DNA of 64,000 nucleotides, taken from the NCBI GenBank assembly GCA_032622095.1, contig CP136063.1, positions 282,279,426 to 282,343,425 on the forward strand. Direction: 5' to 3'. The DNA comes from Siphonodentalium dalli. Lineage: Eukaryota; Mollusca; Scaphopoda; Gadilida; Siphonodentaliidae. Shown in pieces: positions 32,201 through 47,200 of the stretch (the first letter of the stretch is position 1; each line of letters starts with the position of its first letter). The notes under the pieces were generated by a model. It saw nothing but the letters and a program-made list of their open reading frames with translations, did no database searches and had not been told where the DNA came from. The position numbers and the translations under genes were made by a program.

Positions 32201-35200
32201 TGTATGGATTGGAAATGCTTATAACTTATTGTCAGATATCTTTTGGTTCAATGGATTATGCTTATCATGCTTGAAATGAGACTTACCATTATCACTCTAA
32301 TTCATATAATAGGCTATTTTATAAAATTCAAGTGAGACACATACATAATATACTACATGTAGTACAGAAACAATGTCTATTTAGTTAGTATTTACTATGT
32401 TAATTTTTCATTTGGTATTATGAGATCCGACCTGATAACCAGGTTGATTCGATCAAATTGTTAATGTTCCTGTACTGTATTTGATTGAAATACTGAAGTC
32501 TGAAGGCTGAATCATAACAAACCTGAACTGAAACTATTTGATGTTTTCACAGATGAAAGCTATATAAAGCCAAACATACTTTACAGTATGATTCCAACTG
32601 TTAAACTTAAATCTGTTTGTAAACTAAAATTTCTTATGTCAATATATATAAATGTTTTGCATCTTGTTATGATATGAATTAGGACCTTTTTTTTCTTCTT
32701 TTTTTTGGACCAATTTTTTTTTTTTGCAATGGCAATAAAAAGTTTAGGGTCGGGGGTTTAAAATAGGGTCGGTCGGGTTAGCGGAAACAAACGTCTTTTT
32801 TTTTTTAGGCTTTATATTTATGCATAACCCAAACATTTACAAAACATATATTAATCTACATACAATATTTTAATTAACATTATCGATGTAACCAGAATGT
32901 AAATGAATAGGGGATTGGAATACTAGTTAATCAGTCCGGTATCATATATTTTTTGGCGAAAAACTGTGTTTATACTAATAAAACGGGTACATGATAGGAA
33001 TGTGATCGGACCACTCATTTGGCTTGTATTGAAGACTTATTTTGCTGGTCGCTATTAGAAGTAAAATTGAAAAAAAATCAGCATGGGCAATGGAGGAATT
33101 AAGTTGTTGGATAGATGCATTGTATTGCCACCCGAAACACCAAGGGCTATATATACATGTATATAGTATTACTGTCTAGAAGCCATGATTTTGCGACTAT
33201 TCAATATGAATTACAAAATATTCTCCCATGCATCAGCCCAAACCATAGGCGACCCAGTGATTCCGGGGGCTTATTGCATGGGTATGTCCAGCGGGCTAAA
33301 ATCATCATGTCGCCCAGATAATTCACTATCATTTGCACAGACTTTCAGAAAATAAGTTCACTGTTCTGTCCAAAGAAGCTTTGATATTCCAACACTAACC
33401 CTCCATAGTACTAGTATACCGCTATTTTATTGAATGCTATTGTCACTCATCCCATATAGGCCCAGTATAAACTGGGTCCAGAAACGTGTCATTTTGAATG
33501 TAGTATACGCAAAATTTCCTGCATCCCACCTACCAGAGGGGGGTTAATCCCCCCTCGAGGGGATTAAGTGCTCTCCCCCATTTACCACTTCGCAGCTCGG
33601 ATGATGCTATGCATCATATATACAACAATACATAGCACCCCCCCCCTTTAAAATTTTCTGGATCCGCCACTGAGAACATTCAACCTGCCATTTTATTCTT
33701 AAGTAATTCACTGTCATCCATTTGCAGGACGAAAACATCAGACAACCTGGACTGTCAAGCTCTTTCTATTGGCGAAACATAATGAGGATTATGTTCCTGG
33801 GGTGAGAGAGCAGTCTAGACTGCAGCGAAATGGCCTTGGTGATTATATAATTATCAACATCTATACTATTAAATAAAACTCAACTTTGTTTGTTTGTCTG
33901 GCTGGTCAATCATTGCTGAAAAATTGTATATAGGGGTAATTTGACCTGTGAAGCACTATTGGATAAGTCCTGTTCATCTCACATGTCTTAAAAGGGCACT
34001 AATATTTTATATATATTGGCTAGAGGTGACCTAACGGTTGGACACTCGGAGCTGAACTAATTAATTTAACTAAATAATTGTTTATATTCCCAAAATGATT
34101 GCAATCTGGTCAGTGAAAATTGATACACTGGGTTAAATTGGCCGGTAGATTGTCATGATATAGATGCTGTTGTCCTGATTTAAAGGGCGAAATATGAGCA
34201 AGAAAGTGCATTCCTATTCAGCTTAGAAGATATGTATGAAAATTGGTAGATGGGTAACCATAGGGGAATGTATGACATGGGATAGGCACCCTTGACCTCA
34301 GATGACTTAAAGGGGGACTAACAAGGTATATGACCATTAAAGAGTGTTTATTATCAGTCTAGAAGATTGGTTCTGTTGACATCAAATAATTTAAAGAGAT
34401 ATTCTATGTTTTAATAGTAATTATCAAACAACCTATTCGTGGTTGTCATTGTCAATGCACAAGTTACCCGATTATACATGAATATAGCAAAATTCAGCAT
34501 AGAATAACTGTTTTTTTGTAGAAACAGTCCTGTGCATGATATACCGGGATATTGCTGTGAGTTTTAAACTATCAGCGATATTTTAAATTAGAAATATTTT
34601 ACAGCCCCAGCAAGTCCCCAACACTATTTACCTTGACCTTGTAAGCCAGTGTGTTCTCTAATATATGCGAGACTCCCTATGGGAGACTTACATATACGAG
34701 AGAGTGCACTGGCACATGATTTTTAATGCAGCATCATCGCAGCTCCCGTCATGAACGGGTTATATGGCATTGAATAGTAATACAGCTCTTCAGGCTTATC
34801 AACATATGCAGACCTGATGCAAGTATCTATTATCAATTATTGTTTGTACTTTGTTAGACAAGTCATAAAAGTAAATAAATATTTAAAATGATTCTAAAAG
34901 GAAGATTAATTGCAGCCACCAGCCCTTATTTATCTTTCGAGAAGTGACAAATGTATTATGCTGATATTGAGTCAATTAAAATGATATCCTAATTAATTTG
35001 CAGGAAAACCTAAAATAAGTCTGCCCTCTATAACAGAGCGGAATGATCATCCGATAATCGTTGACAGAGATCTCACCAAGAGAGGTTTTGAGCTAAAGGT
35101 TATGGGACTATATCCTGATGTCGACAAACTACAACATGGCTTTGACCTGGCAAAAGCTGATGTTGGACAAGGGAAAGTTTACATAATTCCACAAAGAGAT

Positions 35201-38200
35201 TTGTTGCCATCAATACAGGTACTGTAACACATACATGTAATTCCTTACGAATTATCAATATATATTATCAATACACAATTCCAGGGATTTTTCTGCCTAT
35301 TTTGGGAATGGGTCCGGGGTCCCTTCGAATTGGGATAAATTTGTCTTTACAGACCAAATTTGGGAATGTTCCATGTTTTAGAAAAATTCAATTAATCAAG
35401 TAAATAGTACTAATACCGTAATTTTCGGTGTATAACGCGACTGTACACGTGTTTTATATAAATCAGCAATTTATTTGGAGGTATCCTCCCTCTTTCATAA
35501 ATGCGCTGACTGGTAGAGGGGAGGTAATTCGCATGCTAAGCTAATAGTTAGGTTGCCGCGTGTACATTATACAATGCGGGCTTCCGATATCACTGATTTA
35601 CTATGGGTTTTCAGCTGCTTATCGATCGACTGAGTGTAAAAAACGTCGGAAAAAAATGATAATTATTCAATAAACCTGATGGTATTATCTACCTGCCTGC
35701 AATTGGGAATAAAGGTGCCTCTTTCCCATTAGGAATGGGGCCGAATACCAGACCCTGAGGACACTTAAAAAAAATCCCTGAATTCTTTACGATTTTGAGA
35801 TGGCAGTTTACTCATAAAACACAATAAAATAACAACATAATAACTACAATTACTATCATAGACGAGTATAAAAAGCCCGCCTTGGAAAATTCTCATAGGC
35901 AGGCTGTAGATGAGCAGCCCGCCTGGAGATTTCCAGGCCTGATCCAATGGTCACTAAATACTTTATAATGATTTTCGGGGTGACCACCAGATCATATTTT
36001 TCCAAATTTGTTACAGAACATGGCTGCTGGCAACCATCTTGGATTTCACATTTGAATCCAACGGTACACCCTGCAGCTGACAATTATTGGAGAACTGTTT
36101 TAAAAATTGACAGGCATGTTCAGGATTACTTCTAGATCAAATTGAATGATATTAAACCATATAAAGACATGGCAACTGGCAGCCATCTTGGATTTAACTG
36201 TTTGCATCCCTAAATGCTTTTAAAATTTTAACTTTCTGCATTCTTTATCAATCCATTGACTGTATTGTACTTATGCCATTATCCCTTCTCCGATTTGAGC
36301 TACAGTGTCGTTGACAGTTTCATTCATAACAGGGACATGGGGGGGGGGGGGGGCCCTAGATGGGATGCAACAAAAGTTCCATTAGTTTGATAAATACCTT
36401 AACAAATTTCTTTCACATGAACATGAATGATCCAATGAGTTTTAGTTATTTCAGTTGATCCTCTAGTTTATTCCAGCCTGGGCAACATAAGAGTTGTCAA
36501 CTGAGATACTTTAGTATCTTCCCCATATCAATAAAATAATTTGTCACTATATTTGTTTATGTCCTTGATCAGGTGCGCATCCCAGTCGACCAGTTTTCAA
36601 TACATTGTTATTTGGCTCAAGGTAAAGCATATTTGGGCAAAAATAAAATGTGATTAAGCAGGATAAAAAATATTATTAACGGATTAAAAATTGTTATTTT
36701 ATGAACAAATGTATTTTTAAATTGGATTTGCAACAGAAATAGAACATACAGGTCAGATTTACAATGCAGAAGGAATATCTTAAAAATTAAATTGAAATTT
36801 ACTAAGCTACATGTAATTTTTTATGTTTTGCAGGATCAGAGACAAGAAAGTCAATACGACATAGAGGTGAGGGAATTATGTTTGAATACATGAAAGAGAT
36901 GACTTAATCCAGCCATAAAACTATTGTCAGTGAATTTTTAGCTCAACTTGACATCAAGTTTGAGCAATTACAGTTTGTTCTGTCCATACAGTTAGTTTGT
37001 TAGTTTATAGCTAGTTAATACATGTAAATGTCACCCATAATTCATTCTGCATGGTCTATATTCTGCAGTTTCTTCAGATCGTCACCAAATTTCATATGGT
37101 TCACATTCGTGTGTCATCCGCACATTGGAGTTCATCAGCACATCCAACAGTTCATAATTTTCAATCGGTGTTCATAAAAACTTGGTACAGTGACTTTAGT
37201 ATGATGAGTAGCTATTTAGATCCTATAACCATTTGTTGAGAAATACGCACGAATGGACACATAAATACAAATTTCAAGATAAACAAGATGGCTGCAGGCG
37301 GCCTTGATTTGAAACAATTGGAAAAAGTAGACAGCTCCCATCTGGAGGCCACCCCAAATATCCGTATGAAGTTTGGTGACAATAGAATGAGCGATGTGGC
37401 CTGTAGTGTGTGCTGAAGGATTTAGTCATGTCAAGAGGAAAATCCATTTTCGCACTAAATCCAATTACTTATTAAGGGCCATAGCTCCAGAAAAATCAAT
37501 GGACAAAACCCGCTGTTAATACCCACCCCCCCATGTTGGTTCATCAGCATACCGAAGATCATTAGAATCTGACTGACAATGACCAAGGTGTTACAGACGG
37601 ACAGACTCATGGATGGACAGTTCCGATCAAATAATCCAAGTTAGACATATTTGAAAAAGGGGCATAACTCTCGACAAAAACAATTAGAATGAACCTGTAC
37701 TCAAACTTGACCTGTATTTTGGGCTAATAGTACTGTCTTCGCACTCTCACTCCTATATCAGGTTATTGAATAAAAATACAATCTTATTAGAATGGTAATA
37801 CATGTATATGTATCTGTTGTCAGAACGAAAATTAAATCACATGTGTGAGAGCCAGCTTGTAATGGTTAGTAAAGATTCCACCTATATTTATTATATTTTA
37901 GGAAGACACAGAAGATATTGATGACATAAATGAGCTGCCTGATCTCACTGTAGAAATGGTATGTTCTCAACCCTCATGACACAAGAAGAATTGGTGTGGT
38001 ATACAACTCGCTGGATTTCATATATAGAACCACAATCAATAATGCTTTTCTACTAGAGGTGCCACAATTATTGATTTTGATAATCGGTCGTCAATAATCG
38101 ACTATAATCGATTAATCATACCTATAAATATTAATAACATCAGTGGAAGTATTCCGTAATATGGCCTGTTGGCTGGATGCTGGTTAACTGCTATCGCTGC

Positions 38201-41200
38201 CTGTTTGAAACATCGGCTGATGCAATTTTTAAGTTAATAAAGTGCATCATAAACCAGTAATGACTCATGAGCACAATGTATTCAATACATTGGCGATAAC
38301 ATGGTTATAACATGTGTGAGTTCATTGGAACAACACACAGGGGTATGTAACGCACTCTGCTGTCCGCCCCCCTTTTGTGCTGCCCATATACGACGCTTCT
38401 ATATATGCGCCTGCTTCGCGTTAATGGTAGTATAATAGAGACAAGGGGAACTGTAGATATTCCCTGTTTTACCATTGCTCGGGAATCGGACAAATTTAGC
38501 CCATGTACTCGAGTTATTCTATCGATATAGCCACTGATGTAGCGGCAAAGGATTCATCTTTCAATCAATACCACAAGCTCCCATCAGAACCATTCACAAA
38601 GTATATCCATAGCATTTGATAATTTTTTTACCACCGAATATTGTCTCCGGAGTACGTAAATTTCCAGTTTGATCCGACTCAGTAGCAATGGCGGACATGG
38701 TTCTCTATATTCACCACCCATACAGCTTACTATCATTAAAAATCGGTCAAACGATCAACTAAACATCTGCAGCTCAGTGATTTCTTGTCGGCTAATAATT
38801 TATTTACTCATACAAATCAACACATCGTCAGTAAACAATTTTTATAGAGGCGAAATCTGTCGATAATTCTAATTTTGTTTTCATTATTTTTTTACGATTC
38901 ACACAGCTCCTCATTTTAATATTCATTATGACCTGACCTCCATTCTAATACTGAGCGCTCAGCGGTGATTGGCTGTTTCTACTATGGCAGTCATGGAAAG
39001 GTCAGGTCATAATGAATATTAAATTGAAGAGCTGCGTGAATAGTAAAAAAATTATGGCCACCAATTCCGGTCATAAGTCTTATGTTATCAGCATTATTCA
39101 CCAGATCCACACACACATTTTTAATTATCTGAACTGATAAGAACACAGTCCTATGTTTCCTCAATTTTATAAATGTGAAATGATTTCATTCCTTCTGTTA
39201 ATTGAAGCTTAATCATCATTTTATATAATGTAGTATTGTAGGTAGAGGTTTCCAATGAAATTTCATTAGACACCCAGTGCTTCGACACTCTCAAGCATCA
39301 GCGGAGGTAATTACAGGTTTAGCGCTGAGAGTCGTATCTCTCTATAGAATATCTCTGGTGTGGATCATCACAAAGTTGGGCCCCTGCCAGCAAATTTCTG
39401 GACTCGGAACAAGTATTTGATATTAGTCAATTTCATTCAGCAGTCACCACACGATAAGCGATAACCTGTACTAGTAACATCTAAGTATACTTATACAAAG
39501 TATATTTGGTTCAAATGACACGTGGAGAACATCGCTGATTAAAATGCTGTATGTTCCCTGGTTTCAAGAGAATGTCAATCAACTCTCCATTTGGTCCAAT
39601 CAGATTCAAGGGCAGTTCATTGACAGTCAGCCCATTTCAAAGACAAGGTGCCACCTTTTTTTGTAGAAATATACAATGACGTTGCCATAAGTTCAAAGCT
39701 GCAGTGCCGCCAAGGTGAAGAATATACAACGACCCCGAAGAGTAACCATGTCGCATGATCAAATGAACTGTCGACTGTATGCAACATACATTAGTACTAA
39801 ATACTCATGTTGTCAAAATATTTGATACATGATCCAAGGTTGTTAGCCCTCGGTTCTTGATTAAACTGTGTAAAACAAACACGGTACTCAACAATACCCT
39901 GCATTTTCCAATGTCCGCAATAAATAATGCAGATTAATCGACGACAGAAATCTTAATCGATTATCGGCTTTATCAACGGTTCATCGATTATACGATTAAT
40001 CGTGGCACCCCTATTTCTACATATGAACAAATTCTACTGAGTGCTTGAAAAAGGGCTGTGATCAGTTTTTCATGTATGGAGGCTTTAGTGCATCTACTTT
40101 TGCATCTGCTTTTATTTGAAACAAACATCACACTTTTGTCGACTAAAATTCAAATAATTGAATTTGAGTCGTCGGTAGTGCGACGTTTGTTCCGAGGGTT
40201 ATGGACATCAAATGTCTATAAATAGAAACAAGTGGCACAACTCTGGTTAGACAGTTGATGCAGGCATGATTTTCCGTGTACAATTAAATCACATACCAAA
40301 AAATTGTCAGAATAAAAAAAACTGTCTAAATTATATTGAAATTGAAGAGCTAATTTCTTGTGTACACATCTTTTGCAGGATCAGAGCCATGCAAGTGAAT
40401 CAGAAAAAGAGGTGAGAGACTGACTTAATCCTGCCATAAACTACTTTCAATGAATGTTTCGCTAAACTTTGACATGTCGAGCAGCACACCATACTGGTCA
40501 TATTAATTGGTGTTCACAAAACTTGGAATGGTGAATAGGATGATGAATAGATGAAAATGTCAAATTTTAGTCATGGCAGCATGCGTGGGCATACTATATA
40601 ACCTTTGACTGAGATTCTCGGGCCAACGGACCCAAAAATCAGCATTTTCAGATAAACGAAGATGAATAACGAACAAGAAGTTTGAGATACCCCGCCCCCC
40701 CATGGTGCCAATTCAATTTTGAATGGGGTATAAAAACCTCATCCGAGCACTACTATTCAAGTAACGACCTGAAAAGGCATCGGACGGACAGATGTACACA
40801 AGCATGGACAGATGCACTGTGGAATGAGTAGATAAAATTATTGGTGCCATCAATAATCGCATTCAAATCACAATTTTAATCTACCTGCTGTCAATTCAAA
40901 ATGAAGCTAATCCATGCATTGTAAATCTTGTCGGAATGAATATCAAAGCAGTCACCTAATATGTGCGAGAGCCAGCTTGAAATGGTTAGTAAAGATTCTA
41001 TCTATATTTATTATATTTTAGGAAGAAAAAGAAGATAATAATGATGATAGAATTGAGCTGCCAAATCTCTCTGAAGAACCGGTATGTTCTTAGACCACAT
41101 GACACAAAAGTGTCGGGAGAGATATAGTCATCATTTGTGAGTGTCCTAGAGGCGACTCTATAAAAATACAGTCTTTGCAGAGCGGATATCCTATTGAACG

Positions 41201-44200
41201 AGTAGATAATAGGGCCAGTTGGAGTCAGACCAAGAGATCTTCTCAACCAATTTTGAAACAGGATACATCAAATTGAAGAGTAGCAATATATCTTTCTACA
41301 TGTACCTGAGGCGATATGTAAAAAATATTATTTTTGTGTATTATTTTTGATTTTTTAAAACTTGTATACCTTTCTATTAAGATTAGGTACTATTGGCGGG
41401 GGGGGGGGGGGGGGGGGGGGAAAATGTTTTTTCTGGGGAACTGCATGTATATACAGTAATGATCTAAGTAATCGACCTCTTAACCAAAGCAGAATTATGG
41501 GTAACTTTTCAGGATTTAGTCGGAAATATGGCTTGTTGCCATTCATCGGAAAGCTCTCGGCCATATTTTCGACTAAATCCTGAAAAGTTGCCCATAATTC
41601 TGGGGTTATTCCCATTCACCCGGCAGCGACCAGTTACACAATTAAGAAGCTGCAGTTATAGTCCATATCAAATTAAGAGTATGTGTCGTTCCCACTTGCC
41701 CGGCAGTGTTCAGTACCGTTGTGGGGTTGTTGTTTCAGTCGCAACCTTTCCTCTATCGCGTTTATATATACAAACTCACGACTCAACATTGGTATGTTAT
41801 CACTGAGTTTGTTCACTATGAACAGTGGTCAGTAACCATTATGATATATAACACGAAATATTTTTCATGTTATATCATCTTTATTTCTACATGGCTAATG
41901 CGCAAGTAAATGTTCATTACATTCCAAATGGTAGAGGCGGTAAATATCTTATATCTGATAGCTATAAGTTCAGCATAAAGTCACGTAGAAATGAAAGAAT
42001 TCACTGGCGCTGTTGCAAGAAAGAGTGTGGTGCCACCGTTAACTCGATGAACGACTTGATCACAACAACCAGTGGGCAACACAACCATACTTCCGACATT
42101 GGCCAGGTTGCCGTAGTTGCATTCCTTGCAGAGCTGATCATTCAACTAAGTGCTGGTGGTAACTCATGCCGCGAAGAAAATACTTGAACTCCGTGTCCCA
42201 CAGTACGGGATATTAGAACCATGTTGTGTTGTGTGTGTGTATATAGATAGTGGTATTTAGTCTACATATATCGTATGATGATGTATTATTTTATGTATGT
42301 TATGTGAACAAGTTGTTACGCCATGTTGCTCTTATCTATTAAGTAAAATGTATGAAATTGAGATTATCGTATCGGCTACAACTTTGTCGGGTGACTGGGA
42401 ATTCTACACCAAACTAAGATATAAACTATAGTCGGCATCTCTATGATGTACCCGATTATAACACCTTGACCCGAAACAATAGCTGCCGGGTAAATTCTGT
42501 TGTGGTTATGGAGTCGATTAATTAGAGCATTACTGTACATATTTTTTATATATTTTTCATGTGAAGCCGAGAGCACCCTGGTGGATTGGTGGCTCAGAAC
42601 AAAATTATTAATTTACATTCAGATTCCCCCAGTACGAAGATCAACAAGAATGATAGCACAGGCCAGCAGGTTGAGGATCAGCAGAACCTGTCGAAGAATA
42701 CGGGTACACTTAACTTCTCACATCTGTTTTCATTACATGAAGGAAACTTCATATGAGATATTCAAGAATATCATGTCGTTGTCAGTATGTTATTTAATTT
42801 CAAACACAAACTTATTCCTAAGTAGAATAGTTTAAAGGTACTCAATCCGATTCGATGGTCCCCATATGAATGGTGGGGAATTACATGGTTTCCAGTTTAT
42901 GAGAATTACGCATTCAAAATAGCTCAACAAGTCCCTTCCCGACTGGGCTCCAGACTCCCAAGTCTTAGGTTGAAATTACACAATTGCCATCTCAAACTTT
43001 CTCAATTGTTGGAAATTTCCAATCTCACAAGCACCTTGTTAGAGTGACATTCTGGCAATTTAACATGATTTTGGAAGGTTTGAGAAAGTCATCAGTTGAT
43101 AATGTTGTAACCTATATATAATTTTTTTGCAGGAAAGATATTCAAATCTCAGCTCACCAATTACAGAAGTGAGTAGCAATTGTAGTAATAGCTGGATTTA
43201 ATAACTGAAATTATACCTGGGAAATGAGTATGATGATTATTGTTCGGGACATTACAAGGCACCATGCATGCTAAATGTCAAGATATAATGGTTTTACCTT
43301 AATTTAAAAAAAAAACTTTACTGTAATAAAGGCATGCAGTGGCAGGGTCTTTGATAGCATGAACCCCTCTATATATGCTTAAAAGATATTGCATTCATTC
43401 CAACTGCCCAAGTAACAAGTAACAATTAATACTATTATGCAGACAATGGGACAAATGTACTCGACAAGAGAAAACTTATTAGAACTTCCAAGTCCTTGGA
43501 TTATCTTGTCCATTACTAAATATATTCGCTGTCAATATATCAAACCAAATTTTAAAATCACTTTCTTTTTATACAGACACAGCCTGTTCTTGATAATATG
43601 GGGCTTTCAACTACCAACCTTCGAGAAAGACAAAATGAAGCATACAGGCCGAGTCTGCGTGTGGATCGACAGAGATCTAATGTTAGTGTTTACTGAAAAC
43701 CTAATTCTTTTTCCACATAAATTTGATACAGAACGTCATTTGTCACATAATTAAATAATCATGTTTTGTGCGGCATTTAATTTAATAAAAGTTAACCCTC
43801 TCTATTTTTTTTGACACAAACTACTACAGCTGGTACAGTTGACATTATTTCGAAGTCAAAATTACTCTATCTTGTTCACATTTTGGAATCTCCTAGAATT
43901 GTAGTTACCAGTAACCAGTTACCAGTTACCAGTAACCAGTTAAGGATTCCATCTTTTAGTTCATCAGTAATCCATTAACATAAAATCTCAGTAAACATAT
44001 GCTCAGAATTGCTTCATTAGCACAAGATAATTAAGCTGCAAAGGTACGATCTGTTACCCATGCCATGGTCAACTTTGGAAATTTCAGGGCGACTTAAACT
44101 TCGCCCGGCTGCAAAATTAGGGCGAAGTGAGCAAGAATAGGGAGACTTCTTCGCCCACGTGGCCCCCTCGGCTGGTCCCGGGATCCAACCAAAGGTACGA

Positions 44201-47200
44201 CCTAAAACCTGTGCTAATGGGAATTGTTGAGGGACATCATGATGAACACAAGCTCGATGGATACCAACCCATGGTAATAGCTCAAATTTTACAATGTAAA
44301 GTTGAGCTAATAACTGAGTGATATTAGATGGTATGCTGTTAGAGTGACATTCTGGCAATTTAACATGATTTTGGAAGGTTTGAGAAAGTCGTCATTTGAC
44401 AACGTTGTAATCTATATATAATTTTTTTGCAGGAAAGAAATTCAAATCTCAGCTCACCAATTACAGAAGTGAGTAGCAATTGTAGTACTAATAGCTGGAT
44501 TCAATAACTGAAATTATACCTGGAAAATGAGTATGTCAGATGTATAGGTGCCACGATTATTGATTTTGATAATCGATAATCGGTTGTCAATAATCGACTA
44601 TAATTGATTAATCATACCTAATATTAATAACATCAGTGGAAGTATTTCGTAATATGGCCTTTTGGTCGTGGGGGGGGGGGGGGGGGGGGGGCATGGGGTG
44701 ATTAACTGCTGCAGCTGGTTATTTCAGGCATCGGCTGATGTAATGTTACGTTAATAAAGTTGATCATAAAACACCGGAAATGTCCATGAGCACAATGTAT
44801 TCAAAACCAATTACACAGTTCTCAATGATGTCATCATAGTCATGATTGTAATATTTGTGAGTTCTTTGCGTAGTTCTTAGCGATTAATTTCAGTGTTATG
44901 AGTAGCCAAACATAAAAACAACATAAAACTAGGAATGCACAATGGTTCCTAAAAATGGGAATCTAATTTTATGGAAACTATAAGTTTCAGCAAACTTCCA
45001 GACCGTGAATAACAATCACAGAGGTCTGCACTACAAATATCATCCGAAAGTATTTGAGTTTTATTCACCGGTCACCACATTATAAGCGATAGCCTGTACT
45101 AGTAACATTTAAGTATACGTATATGCAAACAAGGTATACTCGCAAATGATATTGTGCATAATAAGGGAAGTATTGCTGAAGAATTATTAAAGGGATACAG
45201 TTCACTTGCATTTGGGGACACCAATATCATATACTGGTATATGCACAATGTCAATCAACTCCCCACTGGTCCAATCAAGGGCGAGTGCATTCAGTTCATT
45301 GAACACGATGACAATTGGCACATTTTAAAGACGTAGTGCTGCCTTTCTTGTAGAAATAGACAATGACGTTGCATAAGTTCAGAGGTACAGTGTCGCCAAT
45401 TTTGATCGTGATCAAGGATTGTTAACCCCTCGGTTGTAGATTAAACTGTCACTGTAAAACAAACGCAGTATTCAATAATACCCGGCATTTTCAGACGTCC
45501 GAAATAACACAGTTTAATCAACGACGCAAATGGTAATCAATTATCGGCTTTATCAACGGTTCATCGATTATACGATTAATCGTGGCACCCCTAGTCAGAT
45601 TATTATTGTTCGGGACATTATGACATTACAAGGCATTATGCATGCTAAATGTCAAGATATAATGGTTTTACCTTAATTTTTAAAATAACTTTACTGTAAT
45701 AAAGGCATGCAGTGGAAGGGTCTTTGATAGCGTGAACTCCTCTATATATGCTTAAAAGATATTGCATTCTTTCCAACTGCCCAAGTAACAAGTAACAATT
45801 AATACTGTTATGCAGACAATGGGACAAGTTTACTTAATACTATTATGCAGACAATGGGACAAGTGTACTCGACAAGAGAAAACTTATTAGAACTTCTAAG
45901 TCCTCGGATTATCTTGTCCATTACTAAATATATTCGCTGTCAATATATCAAACCAAAATTTAAAATCACTTTCTTTTTATACTGACACAGCCTGTTCTTG
46001 ATAATATGGGGCTTTCAACTACCAACCTTCGAGAAAGACAAAATGAAGAATACAGGCCGAGTCTGCGTGTGGATCGACAGAGATCTAATGTTAGTGTTTA
46101 CTGAAAACCTAATTCTTTTTCCACATAAATTTGATACAGAACGTCATTTGTCACATAATTAAATCATCATGTTTTGAGTGGCCATTAATTGAATAAAAGT
46201 TAACCCTCTCTAATTTTTTTGACACAAACTACTACAACTGGTACAGTTGACATTATATAAAGGTCAAAATTACTCTATCTTATTCACATTTTGGAATCTC
46301 CTAGAAATGTAGTAAAATGCTCAGAATTGCTTCATTAACACAAGATGATTAAGCTGCACTGTCATTGACACTTCCATTTTTCTAATTTTAGGAAGTGTCA
46401 ACAGATGCATTCTGTCAGAGTCTGATTCCAGACAATTCATTACAACAGGTAAGAACAGAGAAAGTATACCTATGTCTTTATTTCAGGGTTTATGCCGGAG
46501 GCGGGATGAAAGTGTCAATGACACTGTAGCTCAACAAATAAATTAATAGTTGACAGTAAATGGAGGACATGTGCTAATTGAAATGTTTAAGTCAAGATGT
46601 AAATGTGAAGAGAGGCCAAAACAAATATATTGGTGGAAGTAGAACCTGTAGCCCGCGTCAACGGATGCAATTTTGAAATCCAAGATGGCCACCAGCGGCC
46701 ATGTTTTTTGGCTGAATAACCCCCAAAATGACTCGTCAATATCAACATTCATGATAAGTTTCATAATAATCGGATCAGGGATGTGGTCTGTAAGGTGTGC
46801 CAAAGTATTTAGTGATGCAAAGAGTAAATTCTAAAATGGCCACTGGCAGCCATGTTTTTTTGCCGGATGACCCCGAAATGACTCGTTCCCATCTACATGT
46901 CAATGTCAACATCCATGACAAATTTCAAGAAGATAAAACAAACTGATCAGTCTGTAACCCATGCTAATGGATTTTGTAGAAATATTTAGTGATACAATCA
47001 TACAATGAGTAAAATCCAAAATGGCCAGTGGTGGCCATATTATTTTTCCGACTGACCCCATTAAAGGCACGGACGGCCGTCGTATTATGTCAATTTCCTG
47101 AATAATAAACTTATATATTTACACATTTTAAAGACATATTATGGACTTTTTCGAGTGCGTGAACCTGATAAATTGGTACTCAGGCGCTATGCCAATATGG

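Larger units (their letters stand above)
43038..46357. repeat. Tandem segmental duplication carrying exons 8-9 and 10-11
   Basis: Copy 1 (43038-44042) and copy 2 (44338-46357) both start TGTTAGAGTGACATTCTGGC and end with TTAAGCTGCA. They match closely through exons and introns. Copy 2 is longer because of the hAT insertion 44543-45593 plus a small repeat near 45835. A 295-bp stretch with GGGCGA(A/C)(G/T)T-type motifs (44043-44337) separates them. Copy 1 alone has a CAGTTACCAGTAAC tandem at about 43910-43940. Confidence 0.85.

Noticed and set aside
42630-42705. Possible extra exon of the HECT-like gene after CCCCCAG
   Set aside because: In the phase required by the neighbouring exons it meets TGA after six codons.
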